Below, piece after piece: positions 27,138 to 35,498 of a DNA stretch of 64,000 nt; positions within the stretch are counted from its first letter, which is position 1; each line of letters starts with the position of its first letter. This DNA is from JANMZO01 sp963763135 (GTDB taxonomy: Bacteria; Actinomycetota; Acidimicrobiia; Acidimicrobiales; JANYDT01). The notes beneath the pieces are model-generated. The model did not search any database and was not told the origin of the DNA. It saw nothing but the letters and a program-made list of their open reading frames with translations. A program made the position numbers and the translations under genes. Location: positions 133,842 to 197,841 of the forward strand of contig CAVXNJ010000011.1 in assembly GCA_963763135.1 (NCBI GenBank), read 5' to 3'.

Positions 27138-28421
27138 TCACACGCTTGCGTATGCGACGGTGCTGTCCTCGCGTGAATGTCTTGGGTGGGTTTCGTACAT
27201 GCGGATTGCGGTGAGGAGGCCGGAGGCGGCGGTGAGTGCGGCGACGGCGTAGATGGCGGCAGGGATGGAGATGAGGTCGGCGAGAATGCCGGCGAGGAGG
27301 GCGCCGATGGCGAAGCCGCCGTCGCGCCAGAGTCGGTAGACGCCAACGGACCGGGCCCGCCAAGCAGGGTGGGCGACGTCGCCGATGGCGGCGAGGAGGG
27401 TGGGGTAGACCATGGCGGTTCCGGCGCCGAGGACCATTGCGCCGAGGGCCCAGGCGGCGAAGCTATGTGTGCTTGCTATTGCGGCGAGGGCGAGGCCTTG
27501 GGTGATCATGCCGCCGACGATGAGGGGTTTGCGGCCGATGCGGTCCGAGAGGCCGCCGGTGTAGAGCTGGCCGAGTCCCCAGACGGCGGGGTAGAGGGCG
27601 GCGAGGATGCCGATGCGTCCGATGGAGAGGCCGGCGTTGGCGAAGAAGATGGGGAACAGGCCCCAGGCGAGGCCGTCGTTGAGGTTGTTGACGAGCCCGG
27701 CTTGCGAGCATGACGACAGTGCTTTGTCGTGGAACGAGGTGAGTTTGAAGATCTGTCCGGTGCTGAGTGCGTCGTGGTGGGCACCGCTGATGGGGGTGTG
27801 GTTGGCGGCTTCGTGGCGGGCGTGGCCGCGGGTTTCTTTGACGACGAGCGTGGAGAGGGTGAGGCCGAGGCCGGCGTAGGCGAGGCCGAGGAAGAACGGT
27901 TCGGGTCGTAGTCCGGCGTGTTCGGCGATGTAGCCGGTGGCGAGAGCGGTGACGGCGACGGCGCCGTAGCCGGCGGCTTCGTTGAGTCCCATGGCGAACC
28001 CGCGGCGGGCGGGGCCGACGAGGTCGATTTTCATGATGACGGTCGTGGACCAGGTGAGTCCCTGGTTGATGCCGAGCAGGACGTTGGCGAACACGATCCA
28101 CCCCCAGGTCGGTGCCCACATGAGCAGGAGAGGGATTGGTGCGCCGATGATCCATCCGGTTACGAGGACGGGTTTGCGGCCGTAGCGGTCTGACAGGGTG
28201 CCGGCGAAGAAGTTGGTGCCGGCCTTCACGGCGCCGAACGCGACGATGAACGTGAGTGTGGCGGTGAACGCGGTAAGTCCGAACTCCTGCTTGGCGAGCA
28301 GGGGGAGGACGGTTCGTTCCTGGCCGATCATTCCGCCGACGAGTGCGTTGACGCCGACGAGGAGCGAGAACTGTGCGAGGTTTTCCTTGAGCCCGAGGCG
28401 CAGGGTGGAAGGTTCGTTCAC
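27138..28421 (-). CDS. MFS transporter
   Basis: 427 residues with about 12 membrane segments. The signature loop GTLSDRYGRKPVLVTG follows helix 2 and a second copy, GGLSDRIGRKPLIVGG, sits after helix 8, as in standard 12-TM MFS proteins. A soluble central loop (about 200-235) is His-rich. The substrate is unknown. Divergence from an ArsR-rhodanese regulator with two operators suggests export or import linked to sulfide, persulfide or arsenic-type stress. Confidence 0.8.
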   Translation of the reverse strand: MNEPSTLRLGLKENLAQFSLLVGVNALVGGMIGQERTVLPLLAKQEFGLTAFTATLTFIVAFGAVKAGTNFFAGTLSDRYGRKPVLVTGWIIGAPIPLLLMWAPTWGWIVFANVLLGINQGLTWSTTVIMKIDLVGPARRGFAMGLNEAAGYGAVAVTALATGYIAEHAGLRPEPFFLGLAYAGLGLTLSTLVVKETRGHARHEAANHTPISGAHHDALSTGQIFKLTSFHDKALSSCSQAGLVNNLNDGLAWGLFPIFFANAGLSIGRIGILAALYPAVWGLGQLYTGGLSDRIGRKPLIVGGMITQGLALAAIASTHSFAAWALGAMVLGAGTAMVYPTLLAAIGDVAHPAWRARSVGVYRLWRDGGFAIGALLAGILADLISIPAAIYAVAALTAASGLLTAIRMYETHPRHSREDSTVAYASV

Positions 28422-28540
28422 GGCTGGACCGCGAGCGCCCGGCCGGTGGTGGTTGCCCAGTCGTCCGGGTCTACAACGTAGGACGAGTGTCCGAGGCCCT
28501 CGTCGACGAACTCATGTACTCGCATACCGTCCAACTCTCT

Positions 28541-28556
28541 TCAAAGAAGTCCTTGA
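28541..28556. promoter_or_regulatory. ArsR-type operator, copy 1
   Basis: TCAA-N8-TTGA inverted repeat (extended to TTCAA/TTGAA), followed by TAG. It lies between the divergent MFS and ArsR-rhodanese genes and has a matching second copy exactly 42 bp (four helical turns) downstream. Confidence 0.6.
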
Positions 28557-28582
28557 ATAGTGTGACGCGCTCTCGTATCTTG

Positions 28583-28598
28583 TCAAGTAACTCTTTGA
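28583..28598. promoter_or_regulatory. ArsR-type operator, copy 2
   Basis: A second TCAA-N8-TTGA repeat, again followed by ATAG, ending 17 bp before the ArsR-rhodanese start codon. The pair fits cooperative binding of an ArsR-family dimer and autorepression. Confidence 0.6.
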
Positions 28599-28615
28599 AT
28601 AGAAGGTGGGTCGGT

Positions 28616-29299
28616 ATGGGGAAGCGGGAAGCAAAGGATGCGATGTTCGACGGGTTTGCCGAGGTGGCCAGGTCGTTGGCGAACGGCCGTCGGGCCGAGC
28701 TGATCGACGTGCTGGCCCAGGGAGAACGGCACGTGGAAGAACTCGCGGAGGAGATCAGCCAGAGCGTGGCGAACACGTCGTTCCATCTCCGGGCCCTAGC
28801 GGCGTCGGGTCTGGTCGTGACCCGACGGGATAAGAATCGGGTGTACTACCGGTTGGCGTCGGAACGGGTGGTGGAACTCTGGACAGCGTTGCGTGATGTA
28901 GCCGCCGCTCATCACGCCGAACTCGAAGCCCTCACGACGGCATACCTGGGCGCCCGCAACGCCCTGGACGAGGTGAGTCGAGCCGAGCTGCTCGAGCGAA
29001 TCACGGCCGGCGATGTGATCGTGCTCGACGTCCGGCCAGCTGCTGAGTACTCAGCCGGTCACATCGCCGGAGCCCGCTCGATCCCGGTCGGACGGCTGGC
29101 CAAGGAGTTGCGTTCGTTGCCCGCCGATGTTGAGGTCGTCGCCTATTGCCGCGGACCATATTGCGTCATGGCCGACGATGCGGTGCGCCTGTTGCGTCGC
29201 CGCGGACGCAGCGCCCGCCGCCTCGCCGACGGGTTCCCGGAATGGCGCCACGCTCGCCTCCCCGTCCACGCCGACCCCAGTCATGTCGCCGCAACGTAG
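28616..29299 (+). CDS. ArsR-family repressor fused to a rhodanese domain
   Basis: 227 residues from the ATG at 28616 (AGAAGGTGGG upstream). Residues 10-95 are an ArsR winged helix (VARSLANGRRAELIDVLAQGERHVEELAEEISQSVANTSFHLRALAASGLVVTRRDKNRVYYRL). Residues 122-220 are a rhodanese with active loop YCRGPYC (Cys178, Cys183). Fusions of this type are thought to sense reactive sulfur or thiosulfate through the rhodanese Cys. Two TCAA-N8-TTGA sites upstream are its likely operators; the divergent MFS gene is its likely target. Confidence 0.85.
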   Translation: MGKREAKDAMFDGFAEVARSLANGRRAELIDVLAQGERHVEELAEEISQSVANTSFHLRALAASGLVVTRRDKNRVYYRLASERVVELWTALRDVAAAHHAELEALTTAYLGARNALDEVSRAELLERITAGDVIVLDVRPAAEYSAGHIAGARSIPVGRLAKELRSLPADVEVVAYCRGPYCVMADDAVRLLRRRGRSARRLADGFPEWRHARLPVHADPSHVAAT

Positions 29300-29300
29300 G

Positions 29301-29786
29301 TCAGCAGAGGTTTAACGCGAAGTACAAGACACCGTCGGTGGGCTTGTCGACGTAGGGCTCAACTTCGTTGAAGCCGAGCGATCGATAGAGGGCCTTGGCA
29401 TGGACCATGGTCGGCAGCGTCGTCAACACGACACGCTCAAGCCCGAGTCCTCGCGCTTGGTCGATCACCGTTTCGGTGAGACGTCGACCGAGACCGCTGG
29501 TCCGTTGCCCGGGCGTTACGTAGAGGCGGCGGATCTCACCGACCGGCCCGGTGGCGAGCAGTGCGACAACCCCGATCGCGGTGCCGGTGTCGTCGAAGGC
29601 GAGCACGATGTTGCTCGGTGCGGCGTAGAACGAACGGAGCTGCACGAGCTCCGCGGCGATATCATCGAATCAAGCGCAGATCTCGGCGTCTGACGCGAAC
29701 TCGGCCACCGCTCGCTGGTAGGCCCCGAACAGGCGACGCACCAGGGCGTAATGCTGATCGGACGTGACGTTGACGACAGACTCCAT
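29301..29786 (-). pseudogene. GNAT acetyltransferase interrupted by an in-frame TGA
   Basis: From the ATG at 29786 the frame reads MESVVNVTSDQHYALVRRLF ... ASDAEICA, then TGA at 29670-29672, then continues in the same frame with FDDIAAELVQLRSF and the acetyl-CoA site RRLYVTPGQRTSGLGRRL. The full length would be 161 residues, normal for GNAT. The stop could be a one-base change from TGG. Without it the 114-residue downstream part still has the CoA-binding core and could start internally. Confidence 0.65.
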
Positions 29787-30204
29787 GCCGGCAACCTACC
29801 GGCCACCATCAGGTGGGGCGGGGACGTCCGTCGCCCGGAGTGGCGGTGTGATCGTGATGCCGGTCAGCTGGCGAAGGCGCCGTTGCATCGCCACGGCTGT
29901 GGTTTCGAACGGATGTCCGGGTCCCACGACGCCGTCAGCGTGCAGTCGGCCGTGTGTGAGTTCGGCGAGGCAGCGACCGTGTGGAGTGCTTCCCACCGGT
30001 CCACCGCTGTTTCCGCCGCTGGCGCTCAGCTCCTTAAGTCCCTTTCGCAATCGGTCTAGCGCACCCGAGCGGTCTAGCACACCCATTCGGGACCACCCGG
30101 TGGTCCCATTCCTTGAAGCTATGTATGCATACGAAACTGCGTACTCATCCTTTGCAGAAAGCCGCGAGACTGCGAGCCGTATCCCGGTGGAGCGCCCCGC
30201 CCGG
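29787..30204. other. Intergenic region, nothing supported
   Basis: About 420 bp. Open frames exist on both strands but none shows a domain, ribosome site or plausible composition. It separates the sulfur block from the catabolic cluster. Confidence 0.4.
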
Positions 30205-31449
30205 TTAGCGCACCGGCGGCTCCTTGGGCAGGCCCAGCACGCGCTCGCCGAGGATGTTGCGCTGGATCTCGTCGGTTCCACCGGCGATCCGGAGTCCGGG
30301 AGCCGAGCACAGGAACTGCGACCAGCTGTAGGTGCCCCAGGCTCCGGTGTCGGCCTGCATCAGGGGACCCATGATCGAACCGGCCAGGTCGGCGAGACGC
30401 CCGTTCTGGCGTGAGCCGATGAGCTTCACGATGGAACCCTCGGCGCCCCGCTCCTTCCCGGCCGCCACCTGGGCCTCAGCCCGCATGGTGAGGAACTCGA
30501 TGAGCCGCTGGTAGGTGTATGCCGTGGCCAAGCGTTGGCGAGTCGTTCCCTCGCCGCTGACACCGAAGTGACGGGCCATCTCGATGAGCACCTGCACCGG
30601 GTCGTTGGTGCGCGACTTGCCCGATCCCACCGAAGCGCGTTCCGACATCAGCGTGGTCAGCACGGCGCGCCAACCCCCGCCTGGGTCCCCCACGCGGTTG
30701 TCGTCGGCCACCCGCACATCGGTGAGGAACACCTCGTTGAACTCGGCCCCGCCGTTCATCTGCTTCAGCGGACGCACATCGACGCCCGGGGTGTCCATGG
30801 GGACCAGGAACATGGTGATGCCCTGATGCTTGGGAACGTCGGGGTCGGTGCGGGCCATGAGCTGGCCGATGTCGGCCTTGTGTGCGTAGGAGTTCCAGAC
30901 CTTCTGGCCGTTCACCACCCACTCGTCACCGTCGCGCACGGCCTTGGTGCTGAGTCCCGCAAGGTCGCTGCCGCCCTGCGGCTCGCTCAGGAGTTGCGAG
31001 CACAGCAGTTCGCCGCGGTAGATCCGCCGAAGGTACCGCTTCTTCAGGTCCTCGCTGCCGTGCGCCTGCACCGCGGGCGCCACCATCTCCCACGCCACCT
31101 GCCATGCGCTCTGGTCCGGGACGACGTAGTCCGCTTCCAGTCCGCGGTAGATGGCATCGAGCTCGGGGTGGCGACCACCCCCTCCGTACTCGGTGGGCCC
31201 GCCGAGCCAACCAAACCCCGCATCGAACACCCTGGCGCGCCACGAGCGGGCCTCGGCGAGTCGGGTGTCCTCGTCATCACCTTGCTCGGCGCGAAGGAGG
31301 CGGATGTCATCGGGTCCTCTGCCCCAGGTGAACTCCTCCTTCGGCGGCCGCGCCTCTGCATTGGCACTGAGCCACGCCGTTGCTTCCGCTACGAAGGCCT
31401 GGCGCTCCTCATCGCTGAGCTCCGCCCTGTTGTTTCCACTCGTGTCCAT
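30205..31449 (-). CDS. Acyl-CoA dehydrogenase
   Basis: 414 residues from the ATG at 31449 (GAAGGAGACC upstream). Conserved ACAD features: LLSEPQGGSDLAGLSTKAVRDGDEWVVNGQKVWNSYAH (FAD/substrate loop, middle beta domain), and the C-terminal helical domain ending GTDEIQRNILGERVLGLPKEP. The usual catalytic Glu region is in the C-terminal helices and cannot be assigned surely. FAD-dependent alpha,beta-dehydrogenation of an acyl-CoA is expected. It is last in an operon after the CaiB and HpaB genes, so probably acts on the CoA ester they generate. Confidence 0.85.
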   Translation of the reverse strand: MDTSGNNRAELSDEERQAFVAEATAWLSANAEARPPKEEFTWGRGPDDIRLLRAEQGDDEDTRLAEARSWRARVFDAGFGWLGGPTEYGGGGRHPELDAIYRGLEADYVVPDQSAWQVAWEMVAPAVQAHGSEDLKKRYLRRIYRGELLCSQLLSEPQGGSDLAGLSTKAVRDGDEWVVNGQKVWNSYAHKADIGQLMARTDPDVPKHQGITMFLVPMDTPGVDVRPLKQMNGGAEFNEVFLTDVRVADDNRVGDPGGGWRAVLTTLMSERASVGSGKSRTNDPVQVLIEMARHFGVSGEGTTRQRLATAYTYQRLIEFLTMRAEAQVAAGKERGAEGSIVKLIGSRQNGRLADLAGSIMGPLMQADTGAWGTYSWSQFLCSAPGLRIAGGTDEIQRNILGERVLGLPKEPPVR

Positions 31450-31511
31450 TGGTCTCCTTCTGATCGTTCGCGTACTCAACGGTGAATCGTTGCTGCCGGC
31501 CAGCAGCAGGG

Positions 31512-33954
31512 TCAGCGCAGGACGCCGGCCGCCGCCAGCTCGTCGATGGCCTCGGGGCTCAGCCCGAGCCAATCGGTGAGCACGGCACGGGTGTCCGCCC
31601 CCAGACATGGCGCGCCGGTGTCGGTCACCATGGGGGAGCGCGATGCCCGCCACGGTGGACCGCACAGCGGACGGTCTCCCACCTCAGGATGGGGAAAGTG
31701 CACGAACAACCCACGTCCGAGCTGGCGTGAGTCGTGGAACGCTCCATCGATGTGCAGGACCGCTTCGGCCGGCACTCCCGCCTGTTGCAGGGCTGTGGCG
31801 GCGGTCCGGGGGTCCAGCGGGGCGCTCCAGCTGCTGATCCATCCGTCGAGCTCGTCGGCATGGTCCCGGCGCGAGCCGAGCGTGCGGAATCGAGCGTCGT
31901 GCGCGAGTTCCGGATGACCGATCACGCGGCACAGCGCTGCGAACTGCTCAGTCGGACTCGATCGCGACGGCAACCCATTCGTAGTCTCCGGTGCAGCGGT
32001 ACACGTCGTGCGGCGCCCGCAGTTCGTCGCGGTTGCCTTCGACGGGTGGACCGTCGCCGGTGACGCCCTGATAGAGGATGGGCCACGGGAACGCCGCCAC
32101 GGAGGCTTCGAGCATGGAACACTCCACCCGCTCTCCGATTCCGGTGACCTGCGCCCGCAGCACGGCAGCAACCGTGGCGATGGCGGCATGCACCCCAGCG
32201 GTGGGATCGGGCAACGACATCACGAAGTCCGTGGGGCCTCCACCGGGGGCACCGTTGGACGACGCCACGCCCGACAGTGCGTCGATGAGCGATCCGTAGG
32301 CCATGTGATCGGAATACGGTCCGCTTTCTCCGAAGCCCGTCATGGACACCGCAACGATGCGCGGGTTCAGCCGACGCAGCTCCTCATAGGAGAATCCGAG
32401 CCGTGCCAGAGCTCCCACGCTCATGTTGTCGATCACCACGTCGGCCCGCTCCAGCATCTCTCGTAGCACCTGGCGTCCCTGCGCGCTCTTCAGATCGAGG
32501 AGCATGCTCTTCTTGCCGAGGTTGTACTGGTTGAAGTAACCCGAGCGGTTGGGCCCGGGCTGCTGATCCAGCCACGGCCCCAGCAAGCGCGTCACGTCCG
32601 GCCGTGACGACGACTCCACCTTCACCACCTCTGCTCCGAGATGGGCCAGTTGCATGGCCGCACACGGTCCGGCCCAGACCCAGGTCAAGTCGACGACCCG
32701 GAGCCCCGCGAGCGGACCTCTACCGGCCGTACGGGGATCGTGCGGTGGGGGCGGCTCGACCGGGCGAACGGGCCATACCGGCGCACTGCCGTCTCCGGCG
32801 GAACCACGCCGCGGAGCGTGAAGACCGGTGAGCGGTTCGGTCCGCTGGTAGCGCCAGCCGGGAACCGGAATGAGCACGTCCTGCGATGAGCCGCCCGGGT
32901 CCACGGTGATCGTGCGATAGCTGTTGCGCTGCAGCGCGTGATCCCACGTGAACAGATCGGCGGCGGTATGGATGCGGGCTGCCGCCACCCCTCCTTCGTG
33001 ACAAGCAGCGAGAAAGTCGCCGACGTTCCACTCCGCGAGAGCCGGTTCGAGGAACAGGTCCAGCGCATCGGCTGCTTCGATGCGCTCGGCCGTGGTTGCG
33101 AAGATCTCCATCTGCGCCCATTCCGGGTTGCCCAGGATCTTGCCCGATGCGAGCCACTGGCGGTCCTCGGTGACCTGGAGGAGCACCATGCCGTCACGGC
33201 ACTGGAAGAAGCCCCAAGGCTCCACGCCACGACGGCCCTCGTGCGATGCGACGAGGCCGGTGTACGAATACGTGGGGAACGCCGTAGCCATGATGGAGAT
33301 GGCCACGGCTTGCGCCGATACATCGATCCGCTGGCCTGTTCCACTGCGCAAGCGCTCCGTCAGAGCACCCAGGACTCCCAGTGCGGCGGCCGCTCCCGAA
33401 TGCACCATGGACAGTTCGCCCCGGTAGCGCAGCGGCGTGGCATCGTGATCACCGGGAGCCGTGGCGTTGACGGACAGCAGGCCGCCGGCCGCCAATGCCA
33501 TTAGGTCGCTGGTGCGGTGCGGCGGCTGCAGGCCGACGCGCCCGAAGGTGGAGATGTCGGCGACCACCAGTCCGGGATTGTGCGCACACGCACGCTCCAG
33601 GCCGGCGTCGTCGATCCAGTCCCGTCCGTCGACGGTGGAGCGCAGCACGACGTCGGCGTCTGAGGCCAGAGCGGTGAGCCTCGCCGCCGCGGCGGGGTCC
33701 GTGAGGTCGAGCATCACGGATCGCTTCCCGGCCGCAAAGCAGGCGAAGGCGGCGCTGCGCTCCCCGAGGTCGCCATCAGCGAGGAGCGGACCGGTCCTCC
33801 GCAGTGGATGACCGTCATTCGTCTCGATCACCACGACATCCGCGCCCAGGTCGGCCAGGATCCGTCCTGCGTACGCGGACGCCGTGGAATCACCGCACTC
33901 CAGGACGCGCACACCGTGCAGAGGAAGTCCTGCAGTGAACGGCTGAGGTGCCAT
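31512..33954 (-). pseudogene. Fused double CaiB/BaiF (family III) CoA-transferase, frameshifted near its end
   Basis: The main frame gives 668 residues with two tandem CaiB-like halves: 1 to about 390 (VRVLECGDSTASAYAGRILADLGADVVVIE) and about 400 on (LAGLRVVDLTWVWAGPCAAMQLAHLGAEVVKVE). It stops after WVAVAIESD at 31,948; removing one T there gives DEQFAALCRVIGHPELAHDARF and the normal C-terminus ending at 31,512 (about 813 residues). The first half has GQRIDVSAQAV where an acidic residue is expected, the second has GERVECSMLEA, so only the second may be catalytic. It lies 12 bp after the HpaB gene. Confidence 0.75.
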
Positions 33955-33965
33955 GAGCAGGTGCG

Positions 33966-35360
33966 TCAGTGGCCGGTCGGGGCCAAGCGTGCCGCCTGCA
34001 ACGCAAGGTTGCGGGCCCGCTCGATGTCATAGTGCCGACGGGTGACGATGCGCTGGGCATAGAGCCCGCCGCCCGCCTGAACGTTGGTGACGTTCTTCCA
34101 TCCGCCGTACGAGTCCGCGGTGAGGTCACGGATGGCATGGAAGAGGCGGGTGCGGTACTCGCCTTCGCCTTTGTCGACGTTCGCGGTCATGTACTTCTTC
34201 GCGAGGCCGCCGACTTCTTCGTTCGCCAGATCGGAGATGGACGGAGCGGTCACCACGGCACCACCGGCGATGTCGTGGAGATGGCGCACCATGAGGCTGT
34301 AGTTGGCCGCACCGGTGTACTTGCCGGCGTTGGTGTACAGCTCGTCGGGGAACACCGCGCCGAACGGGCCGGTCTTGGCATGCATCAGGCAAGCTTCCAG
34401 GCACGCGCGGATCACCGTGGCGTGGATGATCATCTCGGAGATCTTCTCCTTGACGTGGGCCTCACCGCCGAGTCCGTTGGCCTCTGCGATGAGATGGGCC
34501 AGTCCTACCAGCTGGTCGGCGCCATCGGCCATCGAGGAGAGTCCGCCGAGCCGCTCCCACAGTCCCAGCGAATGGGCGAAGACGGCGGCCTGGCTGGTTT
34601 CCCCGTTGAGGAAGATGCGTTCGTTCGGAACGAAGACGTCATCGAAGATCACGAAGCCTTCGGGGTAGTTGTTGTCGCCCGAAACGGGGAAATCGCGCAC
34701 GTCGGCATGGCGGGGCGCATAGGTGGTGTTGATGATCTTCACCCCGGGCGCATTCACCGGAATGACCGCGGCGATGGCGTAGTCCTCTTCGCCCGGCTTC
34801 ATGGCCTTCGTGGGGATGGTGAGCAGTTCGTGTCCCAGCGAAGCGCCGGTGATGTGGAGCTTGGCCCCGCGCAGGACCACGCCGTCGCTTTGACGTGACA
34901 CCACCCGGACGTACGCGTCGGGATCCTTCTGGCGACCGGGGGGAAGCGAGCGGTCGCCCTTGGCGTCGGTGATGCACTGCGTGATGCGTATGTCGCGCTT
35001 CTGCGCATCAGTGATGTACTCCTGGATGCCCTCGATGTACTGGGGGGCCGTCTCCTTGATGCGTCCGGCGGCGGTGGCCAGCGTCATGAGCGACGTGTAG
35101 TTGACGTGGCTCATCATCCCGGACTGGTGGACGAGGTCCACCTTCTGGCGCAACTGTTCCGGAGTGGTCGGGATGCCCGCGAGCGGGCTCTTGCCGTCGA
35201 CGGAATTCGCGAGCATCCAGTCGTATCCGGCGGCGCAGTGGCCGACGGCGATTCCGAGAAGTGGGTGGCCCGGAAGGTCCGGCACACGCTCCCCATCGAA
35301 GAAGGTTGCCCGGCCGTCGTCGAGCGAGGCCTTGTACTGATCACCGGTCATTAGTGCCAT
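33966..35360 (-). CDS. HpaB-family flavoprotein (4-hydroxyphenylacetate 3-monooxygenase / 4-hydroxybutyryl-CoA dehydratase superfamily)
   Basis: 464 residues from the ATG at 35360. It starts MTGDQYKASLDDGRATFFDGERV and has YVRVVSRQSDGVVLRGAKLHITGASLGHE, PEGFVIFDDVFVPNERIF and TADSYGGWKNVTNVQAGGG, as in HpaB-type oxygenases and AbfD. The Cys/His ligands for the AbfD iron-sulfur cluster are not present, so a flavin-only monooxygenase or a redox-neutral reaction is more likely. It is the first gene of the HpaB-CaiB-acyl-CoA dehydrogenase operon. Substrate unknown, perhaps the compound imported by the divergent ABC system. Confidence 0.75.
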   Translation of the reverse strand: MALMTGDQYKASLDDGRATFFDGERVPDLPGHPLLGIAVGHCAAGYDWMLANSVDGKSPLAGIPTTPEQLRQKVDLVHQSGMMSHVNYTSLMTLATAAGRIKETAPQYIEGIQEYITDAQKRDIRITQCITDAKGDRSLPPGRQKDPDAYVRVVSRQSDGVVLRGAKLHITGASLGHELLTIPTKAMKPGEEDYAIAAVIPVNAPGVKIINTTYAPRHADVRDFPVSGDNNYPEGFVIFDDVFVPNERIFLNGETSQAAVFAHSLGLWERLGGLSSMADGADQLVGLAHLIAEANGLGGEAHVKEKISEMIIHATVIRACLEACLMHAKTGPFGAVFPDELYTNAGKYTGAANYSLMVRHLHDIAGGAVVTAPSISDLANEEVGGLAKKYMTANVDKGEGEYRTRLFHAIRDLTADSYGGWKNVTNVQAGGGLYAQRIVTRRHYDIERARNLALQAARLAPTGH

Positions 35361-35416
35361 TTTTCGTCTCCCAGATCGATTCCGCACACGTTGAGTTTGC
35401 TTTTGGAACTTTACCA

Positions 35417-35426
35417 AACGTTCGTT
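35417..35426. promoter_or_regulatory. Possible TetR operator between the HpaB operon and the ABC operon
   Basis: AACG-TT-CGTT, extendable by single matching bases on each side, within the 138-bp divergent intergenic region. It is a candidate site for the TetR regulator at the end of the ABC operon. Short arms limit certainty. Confidence 0.4.
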
Positions 35427-35498
35427 AGATTTCCAATCGAGCCGCTCTTGCATTCCGCGTCGGCTCGAGACAATGCACACGCACTCAAGGGGGATATC

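Noticed and set aside
29796..30281. 161-residue minus-strand frame before the acyl-CoA dehydrogenase end
   Set aside because: It overlaps the true C-terminus of the dehydrogenase in another frame and has no recognisable domain.
33969..34898. 309-residue open frame antisense to the HpaB-family gene
   Set aside because: The real gene on the opposite strand has clear family motifs; the antisense frame has none.
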